A stretch of 30,407 bases of DNA from an uncultured Clostridia bacterium (GTDB lineage Bacteria > Bacillota > Clostridia > Christensenellales > Pumilibacteraceae): positions 1-30,407 of the forward strand of contig CAMUAL010000023.1 of the NCBI GenBank assembly GCA_947086925.1, in the 5' to 3' direction. Under the pieces are notes generated by a model that saw only the letters and a list, made by a program, of their open reading frames with translations, ran no database searches and was not told the DNA's origin. Made by a program: the position numbers and the translations under genes. Positions 23,809 through 30,407 of this stretch are shown piece after piece (the stretch's first letter is position 1; each line of letters begins with the position of its first letter).

Positions 23809-26082
23809 ATGGTAAAAAAATGCAGAAAAACATTTATCGCCGTACTTGTTGCAATGTGCATAACAGTGGGCTTTGGGCTTGCGGGTTGCGGCGATACCCC
23901 CTCGAATGGAGGCACAACTACGTATACCGTAACCGTGCTTACCGACGAATCGTCGCCTGCGGAGGGCGTAAAGGTAACGATTAAAAAAGGGGGGGCTACG
24001 TTCGAGTATAAAAGAACCGACGCCGCCGGTAAAGTTACATTCGAAATGCCCGCCGACAGCTACGAAATAGCTCTTGCCGATTTGCCGGAGCATTACAGTG
24101 TGGCGGAAGGCGCCAACCTTACGCTTACGGCGTCGAACCCCAACCTTACGGTTAATCTCGTGCGCGCGTTTTCCTACGAGATTAGGCTTGTCAATCCCGA
24201 CTCCACTCCGTTTTATGCGGCAGGCGTTACGGTGGGTATATGCACGTTAAGCGGAAACTGCCTTGCGCCCGTTCCTCTCGGAACCGACGGCGTGGTTTTT
24301 ATCGAGGCTGAAAAAGGCGATTACCACGTGCTGATTTCCGACTTGCCCGCCGAATACACATACGAGCAAGACGCTAACGGTTATTATACGGGCGAGTTGT
24401 TTTCGGCAACCGATACGCAAATGACGATTACCGTTTGCCGCGTTACCGACGTACTTGCAGGCACGGCTATGACCGATACCGAAAAAAACGCTTACGGTAA
24501 ACGCCCCAACGTGTATTCCTTCAATACAAGCAAAGAAGCTTACATGTTTTCGGAAGAAGTAGCCGCGGGTGCCAAGGCGTACATTGCGGTTAAAACCGAA
24601 ATGTCGGGTAAATATTTTTTCAGTCACGACGACTCTCTGAGTTACTTTTTCAACGGCGACGAATTTAAGGAGTCGGAAACTTCGGGAGGGGGAGGACTTG
24701 CGCAGTATCATGTGCTCGAAGGTGATAAAACGTACTATATAACGGCGGTAAACTTAGGCGATAAGAAAACGACCGCGTGCATGGTTGTTTCCGTACCCGA
24801 TACTTCATACGTTGAATACAGCGGCGTAAGGGGCACCATTACTCTTACGGTGGGCAAAGAATACGCAAACGCTATTCTCGCAATCAAACCCGCTCAGGCA
24901 AGCGCTTATACGGTAACTACGCAGGGCAGTGCGCTTACCGTAGTAAACAACAGCGTTTACGAGCCGAACGAAACCATTCCGTCTACAACGCCCGACGGTG
25001 ATTTTAAGGCGGGAAGTTCGGCGTCGGTTACCGTAATGCAGGGCAAAGTCGGCTATTTGGGCATAAGCGTTAAAGCGGATACTTATCCCGCTACCGTAGA
25101 ATTGCAAATCGAACGCGTTGCAACCGCGTCGGAGGTTTATTCGGTTGCCGAGGTAAAAGAAGAACTTACAAAGTGCGCCGACGTAGGCTCGGATAAAGTT
25201 CTTGCGGGCGTTTCAATGGACTCGACCACACAACTCGTTTACAACAGCACCGACGGATTTTATCATTTGGGAAGCGAAACGGGCAACACCGTGTATGTAC
25301 TTATAACAAAATCGGGCGATAGCAATCGTTTTGAAATAAATCGTCCTCTTGCTTATATGGAACTCGGAGAAGGGACTTTCAGTCCCACATACGAAAGTTC
25401 GTATATTCCCGAAGGTAAAAAGTATTCCGCTGTAATAAACTATAAAAACTTTATACGCGGATTCGAGGCATATGACAGCAAGCCGGGATTGCACGGCAAC
25501 GAGTTGGTTATACCCGAAACAATAGACGCAAACTGCTATGCTAATCATGTAAATTCCGACGGCGTATATCCGCTTACGAAAGAGCTTGAAAAGTTCCTTA
25601 AAGATTTCTTTAACGCAAACAGCGAGTTGTTTTATTGGCAATTACCCGTATTTGACAACGATGACGACTACCATAATTACGGTTGGATGTTCCCGCTTTA
25701 CTATTATGCGGACGCGTTGACCGACGAGATAATAGGCGAATACGAATTTGTATCGATTACCGAGGGCGGCAATACTTACAACGCGGGCGATGCTTACAGC
25801 AACAACGGTGTTTTGCCTGGCAATTCGCTTGTTGAGAATAAGCTTTCTGCCGTTTCGGTTAAGCTCATAATCGATAACAAAGGCAAAGTGTATATTTATC
25901 TTTATGATTCTTCCAAAAGTGACTATGATTACGCAGAACCTTACGATTCTGGCGATTGGAAAAAAGAAGGCGATGGTTACACCTTTGAACTTACATACGG
26001 CACCATGACTTACAATAACGGAACGGTAACTTATAATGATACCGCCGTAATAACCTTTCGAATGAGTTCGAATAATAACTGA
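23809..26082 (+). CDS. Modular surface lipoprotein, paralogue of the upstream gene
   Basis: A 757-residue lipoprotein with lipobox LAGC (Cys27). Residues about 38-215 form two Ig-like repeats like those upstream (VTVLTDESSPAEGVKVTIKK, YEIRLVNPDSTPFYAAGVTV). The middle is beta-rich and unrecognised. Near residue 585 the segment GVYPLTKELEKFLKDFF resembles the GLIPV-KE modules of the first lipoprotein. The C-terminal 120 residues (GEYEFVSITEGGNTY onward, then VKLIIDNKGKVYIYLYD and WKKEGDGYTFEL) look like a small lipocalin-type beta barrel. It lacks the CxxC domain. AGGAG precedes the ATG and the gene starts 60 bases after the first, so they share an operon. Confidence 0.8.
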   Translation: MVKKCRKTFIAVLVAMCITVGFGLAGCGDTPSNGGTTTYTVTVLTDESSPAEGVKVTIKKGGATFEYKRTDAAGKVTFEMPADSYEIALADLPEHYSVAEGANLTLTASNPNLTVNLVRAFSYEIRLVNPDSTPFYAAGVTVGICTLSGNCLAPVPLGTDGVVFIEAEKGDYHVLISDLPAEYTYEQDANGYYTGELFSATDTQMTITVCRVTDVLAGTAMTDTEKNAYGKRPNVYSFNTSKEAYMFSEEVAAGAKAYIAVKTEMSGKYFFSHDDSLSYFFNGDEFKESETSGGGGLAQYHVLEGDKTYYITAVNLGDKKTTACMVVSVPDTSYVEYSGVRGTITLTVGKEYANAILAIKPAQASAYTVTTQGSALTVVNNSVYEPNETIPSTTPDGDFKAGSSASVTVMQGKVGYLGISVKADTYPATVELQIERVATASEVYSVAEVKEELTKCADVGSDKVLAGVSMDSTTQLVYNSTDGFYHLGSETGNTVYVLITKSGDSNRFEINRPLAYMELGEGTFSPTYESSYIPEGKKYSAVINYKNFIRGFEAYDSKPGLHGNELVIPETIDANCYANHVNSDGVYPLTKELEKFLKDFFNANSELFYWQLPVFDNDDDYHNYGWMFPLYYYADALTDEIIGEYEFVSITEGGNTYNAGDAYSNNGVLPGNSLVENKLSAVSVKLIIDNKGKVYIYLYDSSKSDYDYAEPYDSGDWKKEGDGYTFELTYGTMTYNNGTVTYNDTAVITFRMSSNNN

Positions 26083-26157
26083 CGCGACGACGGCGCAGAT
26101 GTTGCGAATGTGCGGGGCTTTAACGCACGTGAATCGCAATTATAAGTTTGAGGCAAT

Positions 26158-26189
26158 AAAAAAACGGTTGTTCATACAACCGTTTTTTT
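26158..26189. terminator. Bidirectional terminator between convergent operons
   Basis: A perfect 14-base stem (26158-26171 with 26176-26189) around a TCAT loop, with A7 on the left and T7 on the right. It serves both the lipoprotein operon (plus) and the polyferredoxin gene (minus). Confidence 0.92.
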
Positions 26190-26199
26190 GTGCTTTAAC

Positions 26200-28026
26200 T
26201 TATAGTCGGCTTGCATTGCTTTCGATAAACCCGTTTACCAAATCGCTTAATTGCTCGTAGCTTTTAAACGAAACCGTGCTGTTGTAAACAACCTTGCCCT
26301 CGGCGTCTACAATCACCGTAAGCGGCCATAGGCTTGTGCCGCCCAACAGTTTAAAGGTGAGGCAGTTTGTACCGTTCATGTTATCTTGTGCAAACGTAAG
26401 AGTGCTGTTCGGCCAAGTGTCGGCTATAAACGTGGGAACGTCTTTTGTTATAAGTCCGTGAATTGCGATTATGTTTATATCGGGCATTTCCTCGTGCAGT
26501 TGGTTAAAGAACGGAATTTCCTCAACGCACGGACCGCACCAAACCGCCCAGAAGTTGATTACGGTAAGCTTTCCGCGGTGTTCGTACAAATTAAAGCTTT
26601 CGTCCGAGCCGTACAGTTTAACGGTAAAGTCGGGAGCTGTTTCGCCAACTTCGTAACCTACGTTTTCATCGGGCGGAGCGTCTGCGGAAGGTTTGGGAAC
26701 GTCGATAAAGTTGTAATACACTATCGCGCCGACAAGAAGGAGCAATGCCGCTATCCATGCGGTAAGCTGAACCCAAAAGCTTGCGGTACGCTTTTTCTTT
26801 TTTTGTTTGTTTTCGTCTTTTTCGATTTTGAAAACTTCGTCCGCTTGTGCCGCTTGCTCGGGCGGAGTTTTGTTTGTGTCGCAGGGCGGGGGAGCGGAAG
26901 CCGTAAATGCGGGTGCGCTCGCCGTGGCGGTTATTTCCGTAGCCCCGCTTGTCGCCGTAGCCATTGCGGCTAAGTTAATCGGCTTTTCGGTTGCGGATAC
27001 GGTTTCGGCTTCCTCTGCCGACTTATGCAAAAATATTTTCGAACCTTTCCACCGAATCGCCTTTGTGGGGCAAACGGGAATACACTGACCGCAGTTAATG
27101 CACTCGTGGTCGCCGACGTGCTTAATATCCATTTTGCACTCGCGCACGCATAATCCGCAGTCTGTGCATTTGTCTTTATCAACTTTAACGCCGATTAGAG
27201 CAATGCGGTTGAAAAATCCGTATATTGCGCCGAGCGGGCAAAGGAATCTGCAAAAGAACCTGAATATGAATACCGACGCTACAATGCACGTTATAAGCAC
27301 AACGAATTTCCACGTAAACAGATAGCCGAGCATAGAGAACATGCCCGCATTGTGTTTGTTTGAGAGCAGGGCTATCGCGCCGCCGAGCGTTCCCGCGGGG
27401 CATATGTATTTGCAGAATCCCGGAACGGCTTTGCCGCCGTCTACGCTGAACATAACGGGAATAAGAATTGCAAGTATTACCAAAACCACGTATTTAAAGT
27501 ACGAAAGCACGCGGGTGACGCGACTCTTTTTAAGTTTGGGCGTTCTTATTTTATACAGTAATTCCTGTACGAGTCCTACGGGACATAAAAATCCGCAGAT
27601 TGTGCGAGCGCAAACAAGCCCGAATAATCCTATCATGCCGATAACGTAAAACGGAGCGCGGGTAGGGCTTTCGGCAAGCGCGTTTTGCAGTGCGCCGAGC
27701 GGACACGCGCCCACTGCACCGGGGCACGAGTAGCAGTTAAGACCGGGAACGCACAGATATTTCGTGGTTGCGCTTTGATAAATTTTGCCCGATATAAAGC
27801 CTTTTATATTCGCATTGTAAAGCAGAGTTGCGTAAACCTGAATAAGTCGCCGCTTGCTCGGCACGTGAGCCGCGCACCATTCCTTAAATGTGCGGCGTTT
27901 GATTTTTACGCCTGTTTGCGCCTCTACTCGCTTTGCCACAATGTGCTTGCGCACTCCTCGGTATGTAAAAAACGCTATAACTGCGGCGGCAACTACACAT
28001 AACGTAACTATAAGCGCAGTACTCAT
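26200..28026 (-). CDS. NapH-type polyferredoxin fused to a TlpA-like thioredoxin
   Basis: A membrane protein of 608 residues joining two functions. The N-terminal part is a NapH/NosR-like multi-helix iron-sulfur unit with CYSCPGAVGACP (98-109), CGFLCP (144-149), FCKYICP (204-210) and CRFLCP (259-264). Two cytoplasmic [4Fe-4S] ferredoxin motifs follow: CTDCGLCVREC (287-297) and CINCGQCIPVC (309-319). A low-complexity Ala/Thr/Pro/Lys linker leads to another helix (about 419-439) and an outside TlpA-type domain with WCGPC (Cys497, Cys500) and WPLTVIVD. It probably passes electrons from cytoplasmic donors to external disulfides. ATG 28026 is chosen because GGAGG precedes it and overlaps the upstream stop. 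Confidence 0.88.
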   Translation of the reverse strand: MSTALIVTLCVVAAAVIAFFTYRGVRKHIVAKRVEAQTGVKIKRRTFKEWCAAHVPSKRRLIQVYATLLYNANIKGFISGKIYQSATTKYLCVPGLNCYSCPGAVGACPLGALQNALAESPTRAPFYVIGMIGLFGLVCARTICGFLCPVGLVQELLYKIRTPKLKKSRVTRVLSYFKYVVLVILAILIPVMFSVDGGKAVPGFCKYICPAGTLGGAIALLSNKHNAGMFSMLGYLFTWKFVVLITCIVASVFIFRFFCRFLCPLGAIYGFFNRIALIGVKVDKDKCTDCGLCVRECKMDIKHVGDHECINCGQCIPVCPTKAIRWKGSKIFLHKSAEEAETVSATEKPINLAAMATATSGATEITATASAPAFTASAPPPCDTNKTPPEQAAQADEVFKIEKDENKQKKKKRTASFWVQLTAWIAALLLLVGAIVYYNFIDVPKPSADAPPDENVGYEVGETAPDFTVKLYGSDESFNLYEHRGKLTVINFWAVWCGPCVEEIPFFNQLHEEMPDINIIAIHGLITKDVPTFIADTWPNSTLTFAQDNMNGTNCLTFKLLGGTSLWPLTVIVDAEGKVVYNSTVSFKSYEQLSDLVNGFIESNASRL

Positions 28027-28040
28027 TTTCGTTGCCCTCC

Positions 28041-28838
28041 TCAGCCTAATCCTATGCACTCGGTGCATATGTTCACGGCTTTTACGAGCACGTCTTGCGC
28101 GCCGCCGTTAAATATTCCGAGTATTATAAACACAACCGCAACAACGAAAATCACTCCGCGCACAACCCACAGAGTTATGTCGTTGTTTGCTATGCTTTTT
28201 GCCGTAGTGAGCGCATGAATTTCCCGTTGCGGTTCGGCATTGCCGTTTCCGAATTTAATCATGGTTTTAAGTTCGCGCACCTGCTTTGTCGCAAGTATGC
28301 CGTTTGTCACGCTTGCCGCAATAAGTCCCGCAAACATAACGGCAATCCAGGGCAAAACGCGGCGCATCATTTTGAACACTTCTTCGGAGATTTCGCCCGC
28401 AAAGTTGGCGGCGTTAAGCAAATAGCAAAGCGACGCAATCGTGCTTGCAAGGGTAAGCCCCAAAGCCGCGCACCACACGCACATACGAGCCGCTTTAAGC
28501 TTTCGGTATTTCGCTTCGGCGGATTCGTATTCGCTTCCCGCGCCGTCCGAGGGCGTTTTTGCCGAAAGCAGTTTAAGCGTATCCTCGCTTTTGCGGCTTG
28601 CCGTAACCTTTTGAAGCGGGAAAATCGCGCCGCATATTATTCCGCCTATTAAAACAATAAGGGGTATAGCCAAAACTTTAAGCCGCTCGGCGGCAATTTC
28701 GCGCGTGTAAATAACGCCCGTGCCTTTTCCCGAATAGTAAATATCGGCGGCAACGCAAATAAAAGCAATACCCATAGCCACGGCAAACGCACTTATGATT
28801 ATTGTGTATATGTGTCTTAATTTGTCCGCTTTTTCCAT
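28041..28838 (-). CDS. Multi-helix membrane protein with C-terminal CxxC (CD1871A-like tail)
   Basis: A 265-residue protein with about five hydrophobic helices (about 10-32, 53-74, 118-140, 163-183, 222-244). Its last 40 residues end KAVNICTECIGLG, with Cys258 and Cys261. From memory this strongly resembles the small 'CD1871A family CXXC motif' proteins of Clostridia, here fused behind other helices. A second pair, CVWC, lies in the third helix. It is the first gene of the operon with the polyferredoxin-TlpA fusion, 14 bases apart, so the two probably form one membrane redox complex. The ATG has no ribosome site, and a TATACT box ends 7 bases before it, predicting leaderless translation. Confidence 0.78.
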   Translation of the reverse strand: MEKADKLRHIYTIIISAFAVAMGIAFICVAADIYYSGKGTGVIYTREIAAERLKVLAIPLIVLIGGIICGAIFPLQKVTASRKSEDTLKLLSAKTPSDGAGSEYESAEAKYRKLKAARMCVWCAALGLTLASTIASLCYLLNAANFAGEISEEVFKMMRRVLPWIAVMFAGLIAASVTNGILATKQVRELKTMIKFGNGNAEPQREIHALTTAKSIANNDITLWVVRGVIFVVAVVFIILGIFNGGAQDVLVKAVNICTECIGLG

Positions 28839-28844
28839 AGAAGA

Positions 28845-28873
28845 AGTATATCACAAGCAAATACGTATGTCAA
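28845..28873 (-). promoter_or_regulatory. Promoter of the redox operon, abutting the start codon
   Basis: On the minus strand, TTGACA (28873-28868), 17 bases, TATACT (28850-28845) with TGA upstream. Only 6 bases separate the -10 box from ATG 28838-28836. Confidence 0.8.
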
Positions 28874-28968
28874 GCATGGGTATAAACGAGTATATAAATA
28901 TAAGATATAAACATAATATTACATAGGCGTCGGTTGAGTTTTTTTGGAAATCGGGGGGTGGTATCTAC

Positions 28969-28997
28969 TTGTCAAATTATAAACTATATGCTATAAT
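28969..28997 (+). promoter_or_regulatory. Promoter of the exported-protein gene
   Basis: TTGTCA (28969-28974), 17 bases, TATAAT (28992-28997) with an upstream TGC extended -10. It predicts a leader of about 108 bases. Confidence 0.75.
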
Positions 28998-29005
28998 ATA
29001 ATAAA

Positions 29006-29092
29006 ATAAGCGGCTTTAATATCGAATTGCCGTAAAATTTGCACATACAGTTACTACTTTAATTACGACCTTGGGGTTTAGTGTCCGCTTAT
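29006..29092 (+). promoter_or_regulatory. Possible structured mRNA leader
   Basis: ATAAGCGG (29006-29013), at the expected 5' end of the transcript, is exactly complementary to CCGCTTAT (29085-29092), seven bases before the GGAGG ribosome site. This long-range helix would close an 87-base domain. No known riboswitch was recognised. Confidence 0.35.
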
Positions 29093-29111
29093 CGGCTTGG
29101 AGGCTCTTTAT

Positions 29112-30155
29112 TTGGAGTTCGTGAAAAAACACATTTCCAAATTTGTTTTTTCGTTTGCCTGCCTTTTTCTTGCGGCGGCGATAGCTTTTTCCGCATACTC
29201 TTTTGCGGGCTATGTTTCGCGCGTGGATAAAATCGAAAACGCGGGGGTTGCGACTATCGACTGCAAAGTGGTTGTCGGCGGCGATTTGGGGTCGTTTATA
29301 AACGCGCCGTATATACAAACGGTGGGCGACAACACAAGTCCCATACGCATGAACGATTGGTCGAATGCAAGCGTAACCGTTAAAAACGAAGGTACTCACG
29401 GACTTAAATACAATTACAGCTTTGTGTTTTATATGCCCGAGGATTTCGCAAAGTGCGCAATGTTTCAGCTTTTGGAACTTGAAAGCGAGGGGAGCGAAGA
29501 AGTGTCGAAGGCGAGCCGCATTTACCGAATTTCCGATGACGGCAACGGGCTTACCGAGGCGGACAGAACCGATATAAGCGACGGCGCAATAGAAATTGAA
29601 AACGCGTATCAACAGTATATCGACAACGGCAACGAGCTTGCCGTAGCCGCGGATTCGCACGTAGAAGTCGGCAATCCCGAAGTTACAACCATAAAGCGCA
29701 CGTATGCGTCGTATTACCTGTTCGGCGACAGCACAAATACAAAAGCGTTCGTGTGTCCCGTATCGTTCCGCGAAACCGAAGAACTCAGTTACTGCCGCAT
29801 AACCGTTAATATCGATTCCGACGATTCCGCGTATACGTTAAATTGCGGCGACGCTCATGCTTACGTGTTCCGTCTTGTGCCGAGAAAAGCTCTCGAAGGC
29901 GGGGTTTCCGAAACGTGGAGCGTGGATAAATATTGGATAACCGGCGACGACGGAACGCAAACGTGTATTTCCGAGCCGATTCCCGAAAGCGAAGACTACG
30001 AGTTCCGTTGGGTTAAGGAAGACGGTTCGACGCCCGTGTTGCAGGCGCACGAAATAAATTCGGCCGACGGCGGTTGGTTTAACGTGTCGGTTGAAAACAA
30101 CGTGGGCATGACCAATCCCACCCGAGTGAGCGCGGTGTTTACTCAGTCGGCTTAG
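29112..30155 (+). CDS. Exported or membrane-anchored protein, unknown function
   Basis: A product of 347 residues from the preferred TTG at 29112, which has GGAGG (29099-29103) 8 bases upstream. The frame also opens at TTG 29097, and GTG 29121 is possible. The N-terminus is a signal or anchor (KKHISKFVFSFACLFLAAA, then IAFSAYSFAGYVSRVD). The rest is soluble and beta-rich, with segments such as ASVTVKNEGTHGLKYNYSF, YCRITVNIDSDD and HAYVFRLVPRKALEGG. The build recalls SipW/TasA-type surface proteins, but the usual AYFTD cleavage region is not present, so no family is assigned. A hairpin (GTCGGC 30146-30151 with GCCGAC 30163-30168) spans its stop codon. Confidence 0.75.
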   Translation: MEFVKKHISKFVFSFACLFLAAAIAFSAYSFAGYVSRVDKIENAGVATIDCKVVVGGDLGSFINAPYIQTVGDNTSPIRMNDWSNASVTVKNEGTHGLKYNYSFVFYMPEDFAKCAMFQLLELESEGSEEVSKASRIYRISDDGNGLTEADRTDISDGAIEIENAYQQYIDNGNELAVAADSHVEVGNPEVTTIKRTYASYYLFGDSTNTKAFVCPVSFRETEELSYCRITVNIDSDDSAYTLNCGDAHAYVFRLVPRKALEGGVSETWSVDKYWITGDDGTQTCISEPIPESEDYEFRWVKEDGSTPVLQAHEINSADGGWFNVSVENNVGMTNPTRVSAVFTQSA

Positions 30156-30194
30156 GAGAAACGCCGACGGTAAATAAATTCGGTTTAGAGGTTA

Positions 30195-30407
30195 TGTCAC
30201 CTCGACTAACAATAGACAAGCAAGATTTCTCGGCTACGCTCGAAATGACATATAACGCGCACTGTCACCTCGACTAGCAATAGACAAGCAAAGATTTCTC
30301 GGCTACGCTCGAAATGACATATAACGCGCACTGTCACCTCGACTAGCAATAGACAAGCAAAGATTTCTCGGCTACGCTCGAAATGACAAATAGCGCGCAC
30401 TGTCACC
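30195..30407 (+). repeat. Tandem array of 57-base repeats with 12-base spacers
   Basis: Units lie at 30195-30250 (one base shorter), 30263-30319 and 30332-30388, with a fourth cut off at 30401. The period is 69 bases. Each unit begins TGTCACCTCGA and ends TCGAAATGACA, an imperfect terminal inverted repeat, with GGCTACGC inside. Spacers are nearly identical (tataacgcgcac), so the array arose by tandem duplication of the whole 69 bases. The left end also matches the element at 1-46. Confidence 0.9.

Noticed and set aside
28027..28068. Extended start for the polyferredoxin-TlpA gene
   Set aside because: It would overlap the upstream gene. A clear GGAGG precedes ATG 28026.
30206..30406. A 66-codon minus-strand frame with repeated CHFERSREI
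   Set aside because: It is produced by translating the tandem repeat array. It has no ribosome site and no independent support.
30195..30407. CRISPR array
   Set aside because: The repeats are about 57 bases and the 12-base spacers are nearly identical, so it is a simple tandem duplication. No cas gene is present.

Overview
The window looks like a chromosomal segment from an anaerobic, low-to-mid GC member of the Clostridia (Bacillota), possibly an uncultured gut lineage near Christensenellales. The evidence is strong AGGAGG-type ribosome sites, consensus TTGACA/TATAAT promoters, a one-piece tmRNA, TGA used as a stop, two lipoproteins with classical lipoboxes, and a clostridial-type 4Fe-4S/TlpA membrane protein. 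The lineage is inferred from gene content only.

Layout: (i) 1-5200: a dispersed-repeat end, a hairpin pair, gyrA with its own terminator, then a purine salvage pair, hpt and an NCS2 purine permease. (ii) 5200-6000: an AT-rich scar where a broken zinc-ribbon gene runs into a 5'-truncated AbiH-like phage-defence gene. (iii) 6003-9833: a promoter with flanking inverted repeat and two overlapping genes for a heterodimeric ABC exporter with one degenerate ATP site. (iv) 9856-11979 (minus): a J-domain protein followed by a DUF815 AAA ATPase. (v) 12083-15521: ftsH and two small membrane-protein genes. (vi) 15518-16768 (minus): an MFS transporter. (vii) 16862-18930: the tmRNA gene ssrA, whose 3' end is repeated 1585 bases downstream. 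The repeats bracket a small AT-rich island with a toxin-like fragment, a coupled small gene, an orphan gene and a broken minus-strand reading frame. (viii) 19082-20169: a lone 3-hydroxyacyl-CoA dehydrogenase. (ix) 20237-28873: two large modular lipoproteins (the first with a CxxC thioredoxin fold) facing, across a shared terminator, a minus-strand operon for a membrane protein ending in CxxC and a polyferredoxin-TlpA fusion. (x) 28969-30155: an exported protein of unknown function with a long leader. (xi) 30195-30407: a tandem 69-base repeat array.

The best candidate for a little-described system is region ix. Cytoplasmic and membrane [4Fe-4S] centres are fused to an extracytoplasmic TlpA domain and encoded with a CxxC-tailed membrane protein. 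Opposite lies a TlpA-like lipoprotein built from unrecognised repeated modules. This looks like a route for moving reducing power to thiols outside the membrane. The next most informative features are the ssrA island with its scars, an unusual tmRNA tag peptide, a recurrent promoter form (CTTGACAT then GTGATATACT), and two genes whose promoters lie so close to the start codon that their mRNAs are probably leaderless.
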